Source: Methylocystaceae bacterium
Lineage (GTDB): Bacteria; Pseudomonadota; Alphaproteobacteria; Rhizobiales; Beijerinckiaceae
Direction of reading: 5' to 3'
NCBI GenBank assembly: GCA_003152255.1
Contig: PLZT01000584.1
Span: 1-11,357 of the forward strand
Length of the DNA stretch: 11,357 nt
Shown here: positions 1-6,674 of the stretch, in pieces
Numbering within the stretch: the stretch's first letter is position 1
How the letters are laid out: every line of letters starts with the position of its first letter
Notes under the pieces: model-generated
Database searches by the model: none
What the model saw: the letters and a program-made list of their open reading frames with translations, nothing else
Told to the model about the DNA's origin: nothing
Made by a program: the position numbers and the translations under genes

Positions 1-67
1 ATCGACATGCTCGGATAACGCTCTAGCCGCCTTTTCCGGAGTATCTGATTCTGAAATTTTTAGCGGG

Positions 68-96
68 TTGACGAATTTTCGCGGTCGTCCATTCTC
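68..96 (+). promoter_or_regulatory. Weak candidate sigma-70-like promoter for the 64-aa gene
   Basis: TTGACG at 68-73 is a good -35 match. With a 17-nt spacer the -10 position would be ATTCTC at 91-96, a poor match. Two overlapping TATGCT copies at 98-108 look more like -10 elements but are 24 nt or more from TTGACG. Only the -35 half is convincing. Confidence 0.22.
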
Positions 97-131
97 CTAT
101 GCTATGCTCACCGGGAAACAGGGAGCATGAC

Positions 132-326
132 ATGGCGGACGAAAAATCTAATGAAAAGCCTGACGAAATGACGGACGGAGACCGTTTGCGTAATTGGATG
201 GATTCTGTTGCTGGGAATGTCTACCCGGGCACCAGCACTTTGAAGTCCGTCAAGGAATCTAAGGACGGCGACAAAATCACCATCGTCCTCAAGAAGAAAC
301 AAAAGAAAAATGTCGACCGGGCCTGA
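132..326 (+). CDS. Small, highly charged hypothetical protein (64 aa)
   Basis: I do not recognise this family. The ATG at 132 was chosen over the ATG at 99 because an AGGGAG Shine-Dalgarno match sits 6 nt before it; the upstream ATG has no comparable site. The protein is very hydrophilic. An acidic, Lys/Glu/Asp-rich N-terminus (residues 1-18) leads into a short RLRNWMDS segment, a middle with YPGTST, and a strongly basic tail containing KKKQKK. There is no signal peptide or membrane segment, so a cytosolic protein is likely, and the basic tail could bind nucleic acid or another polyanion (inference). The coding stretch is visibly more A-rich than the cluster from 768 onward, which suggests a different origin or a lineage-specific gene. 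It stands alone, with no same-strand neighbour. Coding status rests on the ribosome binding site and uninterrupted frame only. Confidence 0.55.
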   Translation: MADEKSNEKPDEMTDGDRLRNWMDSVAGNVYPGTSTLKSVKESKDGDKITIVLKKKQKKNVDRA

Positions 327-356
327 AGGCGAGAAGTCCTGCCGCCGGAGAGGCGT

Positions 357-455
357 TTAGGCATCGGCAAACACCTCACAAATAGTGTGCCCCACCTGTT
401 TTTTAATTGCGCAGATATCGGCCGTTTGATCAGAAAAGGCCAAATCGCGGTTCAT
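357..455 (-). CDS. Possible overlapping mini-ORF (32 aa) or frameshifted continuation of the 42-aa ORF
   Basis: An ATG at 455-453, inside the end of the 42-aa ORF but in another frame, opens a 32-residue frame. It starts MNRDLAFSDQ, contains ICAIKKQVGHTICEVFADA and stops at TAA (357-359). The upstream GGGAAGG is only 2 nt from the ATG, so independent initiation is doubtful. Joining the upstream ORF to this frame by a one-base shift near CTTTTCTGA would give a single small protein, so a decayed gene or a sequencing indel is an alternative. No family recognised. Confidence 0.2.
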   Translation of the reverse strand: MNRDLAFSDQTADICAIKKQVGHTICEVFADA

Positions 456-558
456 CGCCTTCCCATAAGGGCAATAGCAACTCAGTGTATTGCTCGACGT
501 CCACCTCCAGCGGCTCGTCAGGACGGTGGTCATCAACCAACATGATGCTTGCGCTCAT
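430..558 (-). CDS. Possible small ORF with strong ribosome binding site (42 aa)
   Basis: This minus-strand ORF begins at the ATG at 558-556. A perfect AGGAG (565-569) lies 6 nt upstream, which is the main reason to take such a short ORF seriously. It encodes an acidic peptide beginning MSASIMLVDD, with a LEVDVEQYTELLLPLW segment and ending in FGLF before TGA. I do not recognise it. A second short frame (357-455) opens within its 3' end in another reading frame and closes with an ordinary-looking tail. The two may be separate overlapping mini-ORFs or the halves of one frameshifted gene of about 66 residues. The 12-bp palindrome at 591-602 lies just upstream and could be its operator. Function unknown. 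Confidence 0.35.
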   Translation of the reverse strand: MSASIMLVDDHRPDEPLEVDVEQYTELLLPLWEGDEPRFGLF

Positions 559-564
559 GGCTGG

Positions 565-569
565 CTCCT
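565..569 (-). promoter_or_regulatory. Ribosome binding site of the 42-aa ORF
   Basis: On the minus strand AGGAG is followed by CCAGCC and then the ATG. This 6-nt spacing is close to ideal and supports translation of an ORF too short to trust on length alone. Confidence 0.4.
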
Positions 570-590
570 GGCTAGGGCGACATGCTCATT

Positions 591-602
591 TCCCATATGG
601 GA
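591..602. repeat. Perfect 12-bp palindrome TCCCATATGGGA
   Basis: TCCCAT is followed directly by its reverse complement ATGGGA. The centre lies about 38 bp upstream of the minus-strand ATG at 558, a position suitable for an operator bound by a dimeric helix-turn-helix regulator. No regulator gene is present nearby, so the role is inferred. Confidence 0.45.
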
Positions 603-657
603 CAGGGGTGCCCAAACGCTAATTGTGTCCAAAGCTCGTTTCGTAATGACGACAAAA

Positions 658-693
658 TTCGCATTATCCGCGCCGTTCGCATTATCCGCGCCG
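658..693. repeat. Perfect 18-bp tandem duplication
   Basis: TTCGCATTATCCGCGCCG occurs twice head to tail (658-675 and 676-693) with no mismatch, and a further CGC-rich stretch follows. Two copies suggest a recent slippage or duplication event. As 18 is a multiple of three, any frame through it would stay open, but no convincing gene covers it. Confidence 0.85.
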
Positions 694-767
694 CAAGCTT
701 CATCTATGTCGCGAGGTTACTAACGTGACGATAGTATTTTCCTGATGTTCGGAACTTCGGCGAGCCC

Positions 768-2996
768 TTAGCCGAGGGCGCGTTTCGCGGTCAGGTAGCC
801 GGCTTGCTTGTGCCGTTGGATGGTTGGCGCGGAGAAATCATTATCCGTGAAAGGCGGCTCTCCCGCCGGGACCTCATTCACGATCCGCGTGATCGTTGTC
901 GGCGCGGCATCGGCCATCAGCTCAATGAATCGCGGGCTTTGGCGCAGACGCTGGCAGGCCTCAGGCTCCAAATTGTCCATGATCTCCTCCACCAGATTCC
1001 GGAAATCACCGATCCGTTGCCGGACACGCACATCGCTGCGGACGCGCTCCGCATAAACGACTTCGTCACGGCGCATCAGAACCTCGGCGAGATTCTTCGG
1101 CAGTGGCTGGCGGCTAGCGAACAGATCAACTATGAACACGCGTTTGCCGACTTCGCCGCAGCGTTCGATCACCAGTTCCAACGGCGAATTGCTGACGATG
1201 CCGGCGTCCCAATAATGTTTGCCCCGGATGGTGGTCCAGGGGAATGCCGCCGGAAGGCTGCCGCTGGCGAGGATGTGGTCCACGGTGATGTCATCAGTGT
1301 GGCTGTCGAAAACCTCAAGCTCCGCTGTCTCGACATTGACGGTGCTCACCAGCAGGCGGACTGGACTTTCTCGGAGGCTGCTGAAATCCACATACTTTTC
1401 TAATAAGGTTCTGACCGGCGCAATGTCGTAAAGGCTTGTCCAACTCCATGGAAGCTGTCGCGGCGGCAGCCACCAATTCGGCCGGAAGAAGTGGGGAGAA
1501 CCAAGCCAGATGCTCCACCATGATGACAGGGCGCGCCGCCACGCTTCCGTCGGCGCACACGGCGTGACGACGGCGAGGTCGTTCCAAAATGCTTCCAGCG
1601 CAACCGCGGCTTTGCCGGGATTCCCCGCGATGATCGCGCCGTTGAAGGCTCCGATGGAAACCCCGGCGATGATATCGGGATGGATGTTTGCCTCCTCCAG
1701 CGCTTTGACCACCCCGCATTCGAAGGCGCCCAGCGCCCCTCCGCCCTGTAGGATTAGAACGGTCTGAGTTGGGACGCCTTCCAATGCAAAGTTCGGATCC
1801 GAAAGCCTGTCCTTGATGGAACGCAAGTTGATGCGATGGCGGATCAGCAATTCCGTCGCGAGCGTCTCGCTGGCCGGGCGCCCCATCGAGAAGGAAGCGC
1901 ACAGAACATTGTTCTTCAGATAAAATAATGTGAAGGAACGATCTTCCAGAGTGCCTCGGTTGACGCGTTCATCGATCTCGCGCGTCGAACCGAGAAAATT
2001 GAAACTAAGGTCGAGGATATTGCAGAAAAAATAGGAAACTTCGTCATAGGCTAACCGCCTTCCGAGCATGTTCCGAGCCGCCAGTCTTCCCTGCTTGACG
2101 GCGTTGTCCCAGTGCTCGATCCGGCGCCGCTCCTTGAACACAATGTCGAGGAAGTTCGCGACGTCGCCGGTAGCGAAGATTCCCGGCGCGCTCGTTTCTA
2201 AATGCTGGTCGACCAGGATGCCGTCCCCGAGCTGGATGCCGCTGTCGCGCAGAAAGCCAAGATCCGGCGTTACGCCGATCGCGACGACCACCAGGTCGCA
2301 GGGAAAGATATCACCGGCGCGGGTCGCCACCGCCTCTATGCTGCTGTCGCCTTGGAACGCGGCGGCGGTGTCGTTCACGCGCAGTTCGATTCCTCGCTCC
2401 GCGCAGAAACGGCTGAAGAAGGCGGACAGTTCAGGAGCGGCAAGCTGTGGGAGCAAGAGATCGCTTTCCTCGATCAGCACGACATGAATGCCCATGCGGC
2501 TGAGCGATGTGGCGGTCTCGACACCGAGGTAGCCGCCGCCGAGGACGACGACGCGCTTGGCGTTCTTGGCGGCCCGCCTCAGCGCCTCGGCATCCGCCAA
2601 AGTGTGCAGGCAATGAATGCCGGGAAGCACGGAGCCCGGGATGGTCGGGCGAATTGGTTTCGTCCCAGTAGCGATCAGCAGCTTGTCGAAATGGATATCC
2701 CCGGACAGACCCGTGCGCACCAGCCGCTTCGTCGTATCGACGCCGATGACAGTAACGCCAAGCATTATGTCGATCGCCTGCTCCTGGTAGTAAGCTTCGC
2801 TATGGATTAGCAGCTTTTCCTTCGGCAGCGCCCCAAAGAGAAACTGCTTGGATAGATAAGTGTGGCCGTACGGCGCATTACCTTGATCGGAGACCAAAAG
2901 GATGCTGCCCTTCGCGCCTTCGGCGCGCAGCGTCTCGGCGGCGCTCACGCTGGCGGGCCCGCCGCCAAGAAGCAAAAAGTCAAAGTGCTCTTGCAT
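768..2996 (-). CDS. Fusion protein: FAD/NAD(P)-dependent ferredoxin-reductase-like domain + DUF3734-type patatin phospholipase (742 aa)
   Basis: Numbering below counts from the alternative upstream ATG at 3011. Residues 10-410 form a complete flavin reductase of the ferredoxin/rubredoxin-reductase (AIF-like) type. Visible are the FAD dinucleotide motif LGGGPAS (15-21), PYGHTYLSK, ATGTKP (115-120), the NAD(P) motif VLGGGYLGVETA (157-167), the second FAD motif GIFATGDVA (277-285) and HWDNAVKQGR. There is no redox-active CxxxxC, as expected for this branch. After a short linker, residues 415-747 form a patatin-like hydrolase: oxyanion loop GGGALG (423-428), nucleophile elbow GVSIG with Ser452, and catalytic Asp602 in WDAG (families usually show DGG). 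The tail NLAEVLMRRDEVVYAERVR matches the DUF3734 patatin subgroup. The ATG at 2996 is preferred because GGAGAA lies 6 nt before it. The expected reactions are NAD(P)H-driven electron transfer to a small Fe-S protein, and ester or phospholipid hydrolysis. DUF3734 patatins often neighbour PHB genes, which fits phaC in this cluster. No membrane segment is seen. The substrate is unknown. Confidence 0.93.
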   Translation of the reverse strand: MQEHFDFLLLGGGPASVSAAETLRAEGAKGSILLVSDQGNAPYGHTYLSKQFLFGALPKEKLLIHSEAYYQEQAIDIMLGVTVIGVDTTKRLVRTGLSGDIHFDKLLIATGTKPIRPTIPGSVLPGIHCLHTLADAEALRRAAKNAKRVVVLGGGYLGVETATSLSRMGIHVVLIEESDLLLPQLAAPELSAFFSRFCAERGIELRVNDTAAAFQGDSSIEAVATRAGDIFPCDLVVVAIGVTPDLGFLRDSGIQLGDGILVDQHLETSAPGIFATGDVANFLDIVFKERRRIEHWDNAVKQGRLAARNMLGRRLAYDEVSYFFCNILDLSFNFLGSTREIDERVNRGTLEDRSFTLFYLKNNVLCASFSMGRPASETLATELLIRHRINLRSIKDRLSDPNFALEGVPTQTVLILQGGGALGAFECGVVKALEEANIHPDIIAGVSIGAFNGAIIAGNPGKAAVALEAFWNDLAVVTPCAPTEAWRRALSSWWSIWLGSPHFFRPNWWLPPRQLPWSWTSLYDIAPVRTLLEKYVDFSSLRESPVRLLVSTVNVETAELEVFDSHTDDITVDHILASGSLPAAFPWTTIRGKHYWDAGIVSNSPLELVIERCGEVGKRVFIVDLFASRQPLPKNLAEVLMRRDEVVYAERVRSDVRVRQRIGDFRNLVEEIMDNLEPEACQRLRQSPRFIELMADAAPTTITRIVNEVPAGEPPFTDNDFSAPTIQRHKQAGYLTAKRALG

Positions 2997-2999
2997 TCT

Positions 3000-3005
3000 T
3001 TCTCC
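3000..3005 (-). promoter_or_regulatory. Ribosome binding site that decides the start of the reductase-patatin gene
   Basis: GGAGAA at 3005-3000 precedes the ATG at 2996 at good spacing, whereas the ATG at 3011 has its nearest GGAG 11 nt away. The downstream ATG is therefore favoured. Confidence 0.6.
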
Positions 3006-3172
3006 GTTCATGGCGATTTCGGCTCCGATCTGAATGAGCGCAACTGAAGTTGAAGGACGGGATCAAAGCTGAACAGAATGACATTTCGTCTGATCTCACA
3101 TGATGAATGCCCCGGTCTTCGCCGCGCCGCGCGTTCTTGCTGAAATCCACGGCTTTGATCCAGATCGACGAT

Positions 3173-4705
3173 TCAGCGCCAGAAAATTTTTGTTCGCTTG
3201 AACGTCTTCCAGCTTTTGCGCAGATCCGCGTCGGCGAGAGCGGTCCCTCGCCCATACCAGCCGAGCACAATCCCCGAGGCCTTGGCCCCTTGCGCGCCCG
3301 CGGTTCCCTCTATGTCATGCAGTAGGCGCTCAATGCTGACAGCGTCATTATGCACCCCGAGGAGATCCTGAAGACGTGCGACTGCGCGGATATAGGCTCG
3401 GACCTCGCCGTCACGGAACAAATCCCCGAAGAAGTCCGCCGCGTAGCGGAGGTTTTTCAGCGCGATGCGCACTTTGTGCCGTTCGGCGTCAGGGAGTTCG
3501 ACAAGTCCCTTTCCGCGCTTCAGGACGAGCTTATGCAGCCGACTCAGATTATCCGTGGCAAATGTGTGAAGCGGCTTTGTCAGGCGCGGTTGCTCTTCGT
3601 CCGACAATGCGCCGCGCCAATTGTCGCGCGTGAGGAAGGCTTGCATCTTGAGCAAAAACAGCGTCGTCGCTGGTTCATCCATGATCGCGAAGGCCTGAGA
3701 ATAGGCAGAGAGCCGGTGTTTTTCCAACGCGGCCAGGAGCGTTTCAAAACTTGCCTCCCGTGGGTAATTTACTTGTGGACCCGTCGCGACGAGATCCTTC
3801 AAAACGTCAAGTTCCCGCGCCAGTCCGAGTGCCGACGCGATGCGTTGCGCCTCGCCGCGGAACGCGTCGAATTCTGGACAGGGCAAAGCGCGCTTGAACA
3901 TTCCCAGAGCGGCGCGCAACCTCCGGAGGGCAACCCGCATCTGATGGACGGCTTCGGGATCTCGCGCCTCCTCCAGCGCTGGCCAATTGGCGGCGAAGTG
4001 GGTAATTGAGCCGCCGATGATCGTCGCTATCGCTTCCTCGAGGGTTGCCTCGGCGGAATAGCGCGAAGCCGGGGCTTGGACCGGTTGCGGATGTTCTCCG
4101 GAAACCAGCATGAAGCCCCGCTCGGCCTTGCTCGTGACGTGAAGTCTGAGGGGCAGGGTTTCCACGAGTTGGATCGCCAGTTCATAAAGTTCGATTTCTT
4201 GGCCGGATTTGAGTTCAAGCTCGATTTCTCTGATCGGCAGGCGACGATCGCCGACGATCACCGCGCCCTCGTCGAACGCGACTTCGATCTCCGATCGGCT
4301 AAGTTTCACAAGGCGGACGCGCCGCTTGACCAAAGTCTCGAACCGCGGCGCGAGCGGTCGGCCCTCGGTGGCGCGCTCGATTTCAGCGGCGATGGGCGAG
4401 TCGAACAGCGAAATGTCGGGTCGCATGACCGGTATTCGGACCTCGGCTTCTCCGCGCGAAAAAAAACTTTCAGAGGCCGGCGCCCATTTGAGGCCCATCT
4501 GGGGAACGCCGCGCCCGGTCTTGCGGACGCGCAGAACCATGCGCTTTTTCTTCAAGTCGCCTGCCGCCGTATCGAAATAAATCGAGCGCAGCGTCCGCCT
4601 CGGCGCTTCGGGAGCCTCGTAAGCGAGCAGCCTCGACGCCATCACGAGCTTCAGCCCGGCGGCGTCGGTTTTGAGCTTAATTTCCAGTTCGCGGTCATTC
4701 CGCAT
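3173..4705 (-). CDS. CYTH-CHAD domain protein, inorganic triphosphatase/polyphosphate-binding (510 aa)
   Basis: The N-terminal CYTH domain (about residues 1-200) opens with the diagnostic ExExK signature (ELEIK, residues 6-10). Alternating charged strands typical of the triphosphate tunnel follow: YFDTAAGDLKKKRMVLRVRK (43-62), EAEVRIPV (86-93), KRRVRLV and EIEVAFDEG (139-147), IELELKSG (161-168) and SKAERGF. The C-terminal CHAD domain (about 218-510) shows its helices with conserved basic residues: HQMRVALRRLRA (254-265), ARELDVL, HKVRIALKNLRYAADFF (410-426) and LQDLLGVHNDA (445-455). E. coli YgiF has the same architecture and is an inorganic triphosphatase. CHAD domains bind polyphosphate and localise to polyphosphate granules in Cupriavidus. 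The frame is open to an ATG at 4864, but the ATG at 4705 is chosen because ExExK lies close to the N-terminus in this family and the 53 extra residues look non-conserved. Cytosolic. The next gene in the cluster starts 176 bp downstream. Confidence 0.93.
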   Translation of the reverse strand: MRNDRELEIKLKTDAAGLKLVMASRLLAYEAPEAPRRTLRSIYFDTAAGDLKKKRMVLRVRKTGRGVPQMGLKWAPASESFFSRGEAEVRIPVMRPDISLFDSPIAAEIERATEGRPLAPRFETLVKRRVRLVKLSRSEIEVAFDEGAVIVGDRRLPIREIELELKSGQEIELYELAIQLVETLPLRLHVTSKAERGFMLVSGEHPQPVQAPASRYSAEATLEEAIATIIGGSITHFAANWPALEEARDPEAVHQMRVALRRLRAALGMFKRALPCPEFDAFRGEAQRIASALGLARELDVLKDLVATGPQVNYPREASFETLLAALEKHRLSAYSQAFAIMDEPATTLFLLKMQAFLTRDNWRGALSDEEQPRLTKPLHTFATDNLSRLHKLVLKRGKGLVELPDAERHKVRIALKNLRYAADFFGDLFRDGEVRAYIRAVARLQDLLGVHNDAVSIERLLHDIEGTAGAQGAKASGIVLGWYGRGTALADADLRKSWKTFKRTKIFWR

Positions 4706-5033
4706 GTCGCCGGATCCGTCGTGGGGGCTTGGTCGGGAGCGGCATTTTCGCCGAACGCATGATTTATGTCGGGCCTTGAGCAAGCTTCGATCGAAGCCAA
4801 CGAGGTTTCGAGAACTCAGCGCAACATGCATCGCCATCGCTGAGCGATAATCGTCTAAATCCATCGATATGCGTCTTCATGCCGGGTCACAACCATGACA
4901 CTTTCTGCCGTTTCACCCGTTCCGCTCCATTAAACACCTCGGGAGCGTTGTTGGTCCGCAAGAGATTGAGACGCGAGGCCGAAGTTCCCCTAGCGGCAAC
5001 GGAATATTGGTTTTCCGGGGCTCAAACGCCTTC
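4706..5033 (-). other. 328-bp gap between the PPDK-like and CYTH-CHAD genes
   Basis: If the CYTH-CHAD start at 4705 is right, this gap lacks a convincing gene. Only very short minus-strand frames occur, for example an ATG at about 4880 giving roughly 38 residues that ends just before the chosen start. I see no strong hairpin plus T-run after the PPDK stop and no clear -35/-10 pair. The length suggests the CYTH-CHAD gene may have its own promoter, or an extended N-terminus up to the ATG at 4864. Confidence 0.4.
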
Positions 5034-6674
5034 TCACGGCGCCGCGCCTCCACTCGCAGCTATCCGATCCCGTTTATCCGCTTGCTCAAACCAGCGTTTC
5101 AGCTCGGCAAGTTCGGCTTCCGGCCGCTCGATTACGATCTCCGCCCGGCCGCTCGAAATTTCGCCACTCTCGCCGTCGATCGACAGCCAGTCGCCTTCAC
5201 TAAACTCGCGCCCAGCGAGCCTGATACGGCGATTATTTTCATCGATCTCCAGACTGTTGCATCCAACCAGACAGGCCTTGCCAAGTTGGCGCGCCACCAC
5301 CGCCGCGTGAGCGGTGCGTCCCCCAACCATGGTGAGAATGCCCGCGGCGGCGTTGAACCCAGCAATATCGTCGGTCGAAGGCTCGCGCCGAACCAATATG
5401 ACTGGCGCGCCGTCCTCGGCCATGCGCCGGGCCGTCTCGCTATCGAGCGCGATGCGGCCGCTGGCGACTCCAGGGGAAGCGGAAATCGCCGTCGCCAGCG
5501 GCGTCACATCACCCCGCAGCGTCGCGACGCCCGCACGCTCCAGATCGACGCCTTCGAGCCTCCGCAAAGCCTCTGCTGGCGCTATCACCCCTTCGCGGAC
5601 CAAATCCACCGCGATCCTGAGCGCGGCGCGTGGCGTGCGTTTGGCCGAGCGGGTTTGCAAAAAATACAGCTTGCCGTCTTCGACCGTGAACTCGATGTCC
5701 TGCGCATCCTTCAATTCTTGCTCCAGTCGCCGCGACGCGACGGCGAGATCTCGGGCGATATCCGGTAGCCACTTCGCCAACAAGGAGGCGTCGCCTGGCG
5801 TGCGGCGGCCGGAAACGATGTCCTCCCCCTGAGCATCGAACAGGAAGTCGACATAAGGCTCGTTGGCGCCGGTGGCAGGGTTGCGAGAGAAGGCCACCCC
5901 AGCCCCGGATCGATGGCCAGAATTGCCGAACACCATCGCCTGGACCGTGACGGCTGTGCCCGCTAAATCATGTAGTCCATTGATTTGCCGATATTCCCGC
6001 GCGCGGGCGCTCTCCCAGGAGGCATAGACGGCGAGCGCCGCCGCATCCAACTGATCGAGCGGGTCTTCGGGGGGACGGCGGCCCGCGGCGCGCAAGGCGA
6101 TCTCGATGAAGTCATGTGTTAGACGTTCCAACGCCTCGCAATCGAGTTCGTCTTCCGACGCCGCGTCTTCCGCTCTCAACATGGCGACGAGCGGGCGCTC
6201 GAATTCGGCGCTTGGAACACCGCCGACCACCTCGGAATAGCTTTGCACGAAACGTCGATAGCTGTCCCAGGCGAGGCGCGGGTTTCCGGTCAGCCGGACG
6301 AGACCCTGAACAGTTTCATTGTTCATGCCAACGTCGAGGATCGTGTCGAGCATTCCGGGCATGGATCTCGCCGCGCCGGAGCGAACCGAGACAAACAGTG
6401 GCGACCGGCTATCGCCGAAGCGGCGGCCCGTCGCCGACTCAAGCCGGGCGACGCCAAGGCGCAGGCCGCTTTTTAGCGCCTGCCGGGCTGCTGCATCCTT
6501 TTGGTTCACGCCATTGCATAAGCTGGTGGGCATTACGAAAGCGGGTGGGACGGGAAGACCTAGCCGGCTCATTCGCGCGAGTTGCGCCGCCTTGGAGCCT
6601 ACGAGTTCCGCGGTCGCGTCGGAAGAGGCGTCGGCAGGGACGACGAAGACCGGCTGGCTCGTGGCGTCCGTCAT
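5034..6674 (-). CDS. PPDK-like protein with ATP-grasp and phospho-histidine domains but no PEP/pyruvate barrel (546 aa)
   Basis: The sequence follows pyruvate, phosphate dikinase through its first two modules. The ATP-grasp nucleotide-binding part covers about residues 20-345, with GSKAAQLARM, SVRSGAARSMPGMLDTIL (96-113), GTAVTVQAMVFGN, GVAFSRNPATGANEPY and DIEFTVEDGKLYFLQTR (326-342). The mobile phospho-histidine domain covers about 395-515, with SPGVASG and GGRTAHAAVVAR; His456 is the catalytic phosphate carrier (GGMTSHAAVVAR in classical PPDK). The protein ends at the linker that in full PPDK (about 870-900 aa) leads into the C-terminal TIM barrel binding PEP and pyruvate, and nothing resembling that barrel follows in the 328 bp downstream. 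Phosphoryl transfer from ATP to His456 is therefore plausible, but normal pyruvate/PEP chemistry is not possible without a partner. The ATG overlaps the stop of the upstream PhoU-like gene (ATGA) and has its own AGAGGAG 8 nt before it, indicating translational coupling. The phosphate acceptor is unknown. Confidence 0.9.
   Translation of the reverse strand: MTDATSQPVFVVPADASSDATAELVGSKAAQLARMSRLGLPVPPAFVMPTSLCNGVNQKDAAARQALKSGLRLGVARLESATGRRFGDSRSPLFVSVRSGAARSMPGMLDTILDVGMNNETVQGLVRLTGNPRLAWDSYRRFVQSYSEVVGGVPSAEFERPLVAMLRAEDAASEDELDCEALERLTHDFIEIALRAAGRRPPEDPLDQLDAAALAVYASWESARAREYRQINGLHDLAGTAVTVQAMVFGNSGHRSGAGVAFSRNPATGANEPYVDFLFDAQGEDIVSGRRTPGDASLLAKWLPDIARDLAVASRRLEQELKDAQDIEFTVEDGKLYFLQTRSAKRTPRAALRIAVDLVREGVIAPAEALRRLEGVDLERAGVATLRGDVTPLATAISASPGVASGRIALDSETARRMAEDGAPVILVRREPSTDDIAGFNAAAGILTMVGGRTAHAAVVARQLGKACLVGCNSLEIDENNRRIRLAGREFSEGDWLSIDGESGEISSGRAEIVIERPEAELAELKRWFEQADKRDRIAASGGAAP

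Larger units (their letters stand above)
559..767. other. Non-coding stretch with palindrome and tandem repeat
   Basis: No supportable gene lies between the 42-aa ORF and the end of the reductase-patatin gene. The stretch holds the palindrome at 591-602 and the duplicated 18-mer at 658-693. Short plus-strand frames crossing it have no ribosome binding site and low-complexity translations. The segment next to the stop of the reductase-patatin gene (721-767) shows no clear stem-loop followed by a T-run, so I cannot mark a terminator for the cluster. Confidence 0.5.

Noticed and set aside
1315..1902. Second minus-strand frame of 195 residues inside the patatin region, considered as evidence of a frameshift
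   Set aside because: The main frame runs unbroken through all patatin motifs in order, so the other frame is an out-of-frame shadow.
2980..3270. Minus-strand 96-residue frame across the CYTH-CHAD/reductase spacer
   Set aside because: Overlaps the end of the CHAD coding sequence and the start of the reductase in another frame; no ribosome binding site or recognisable domain.
4076..4762. Plus-strand 228-residue frame opposite the CYTH domain
   Set aside because: Antisense shadow of a gene with clear ExExK and CHAD motifs.
4879..5310. Plus-strand 143-residue frame starting in the gap before CYTH-CHAD
   Set aside because: Most of it is antisense to the PPDK-like gene; Ser/Arg-rich with no ribosome binding site or known motif.
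5007..5768. Plus-strand 253-residue frame opposite the PPDK-like gene
   Set aside because: It lies antisense to well-conserved ATP-grasp and phospho-His motifs and has no domain or ribosome binding site of its own.
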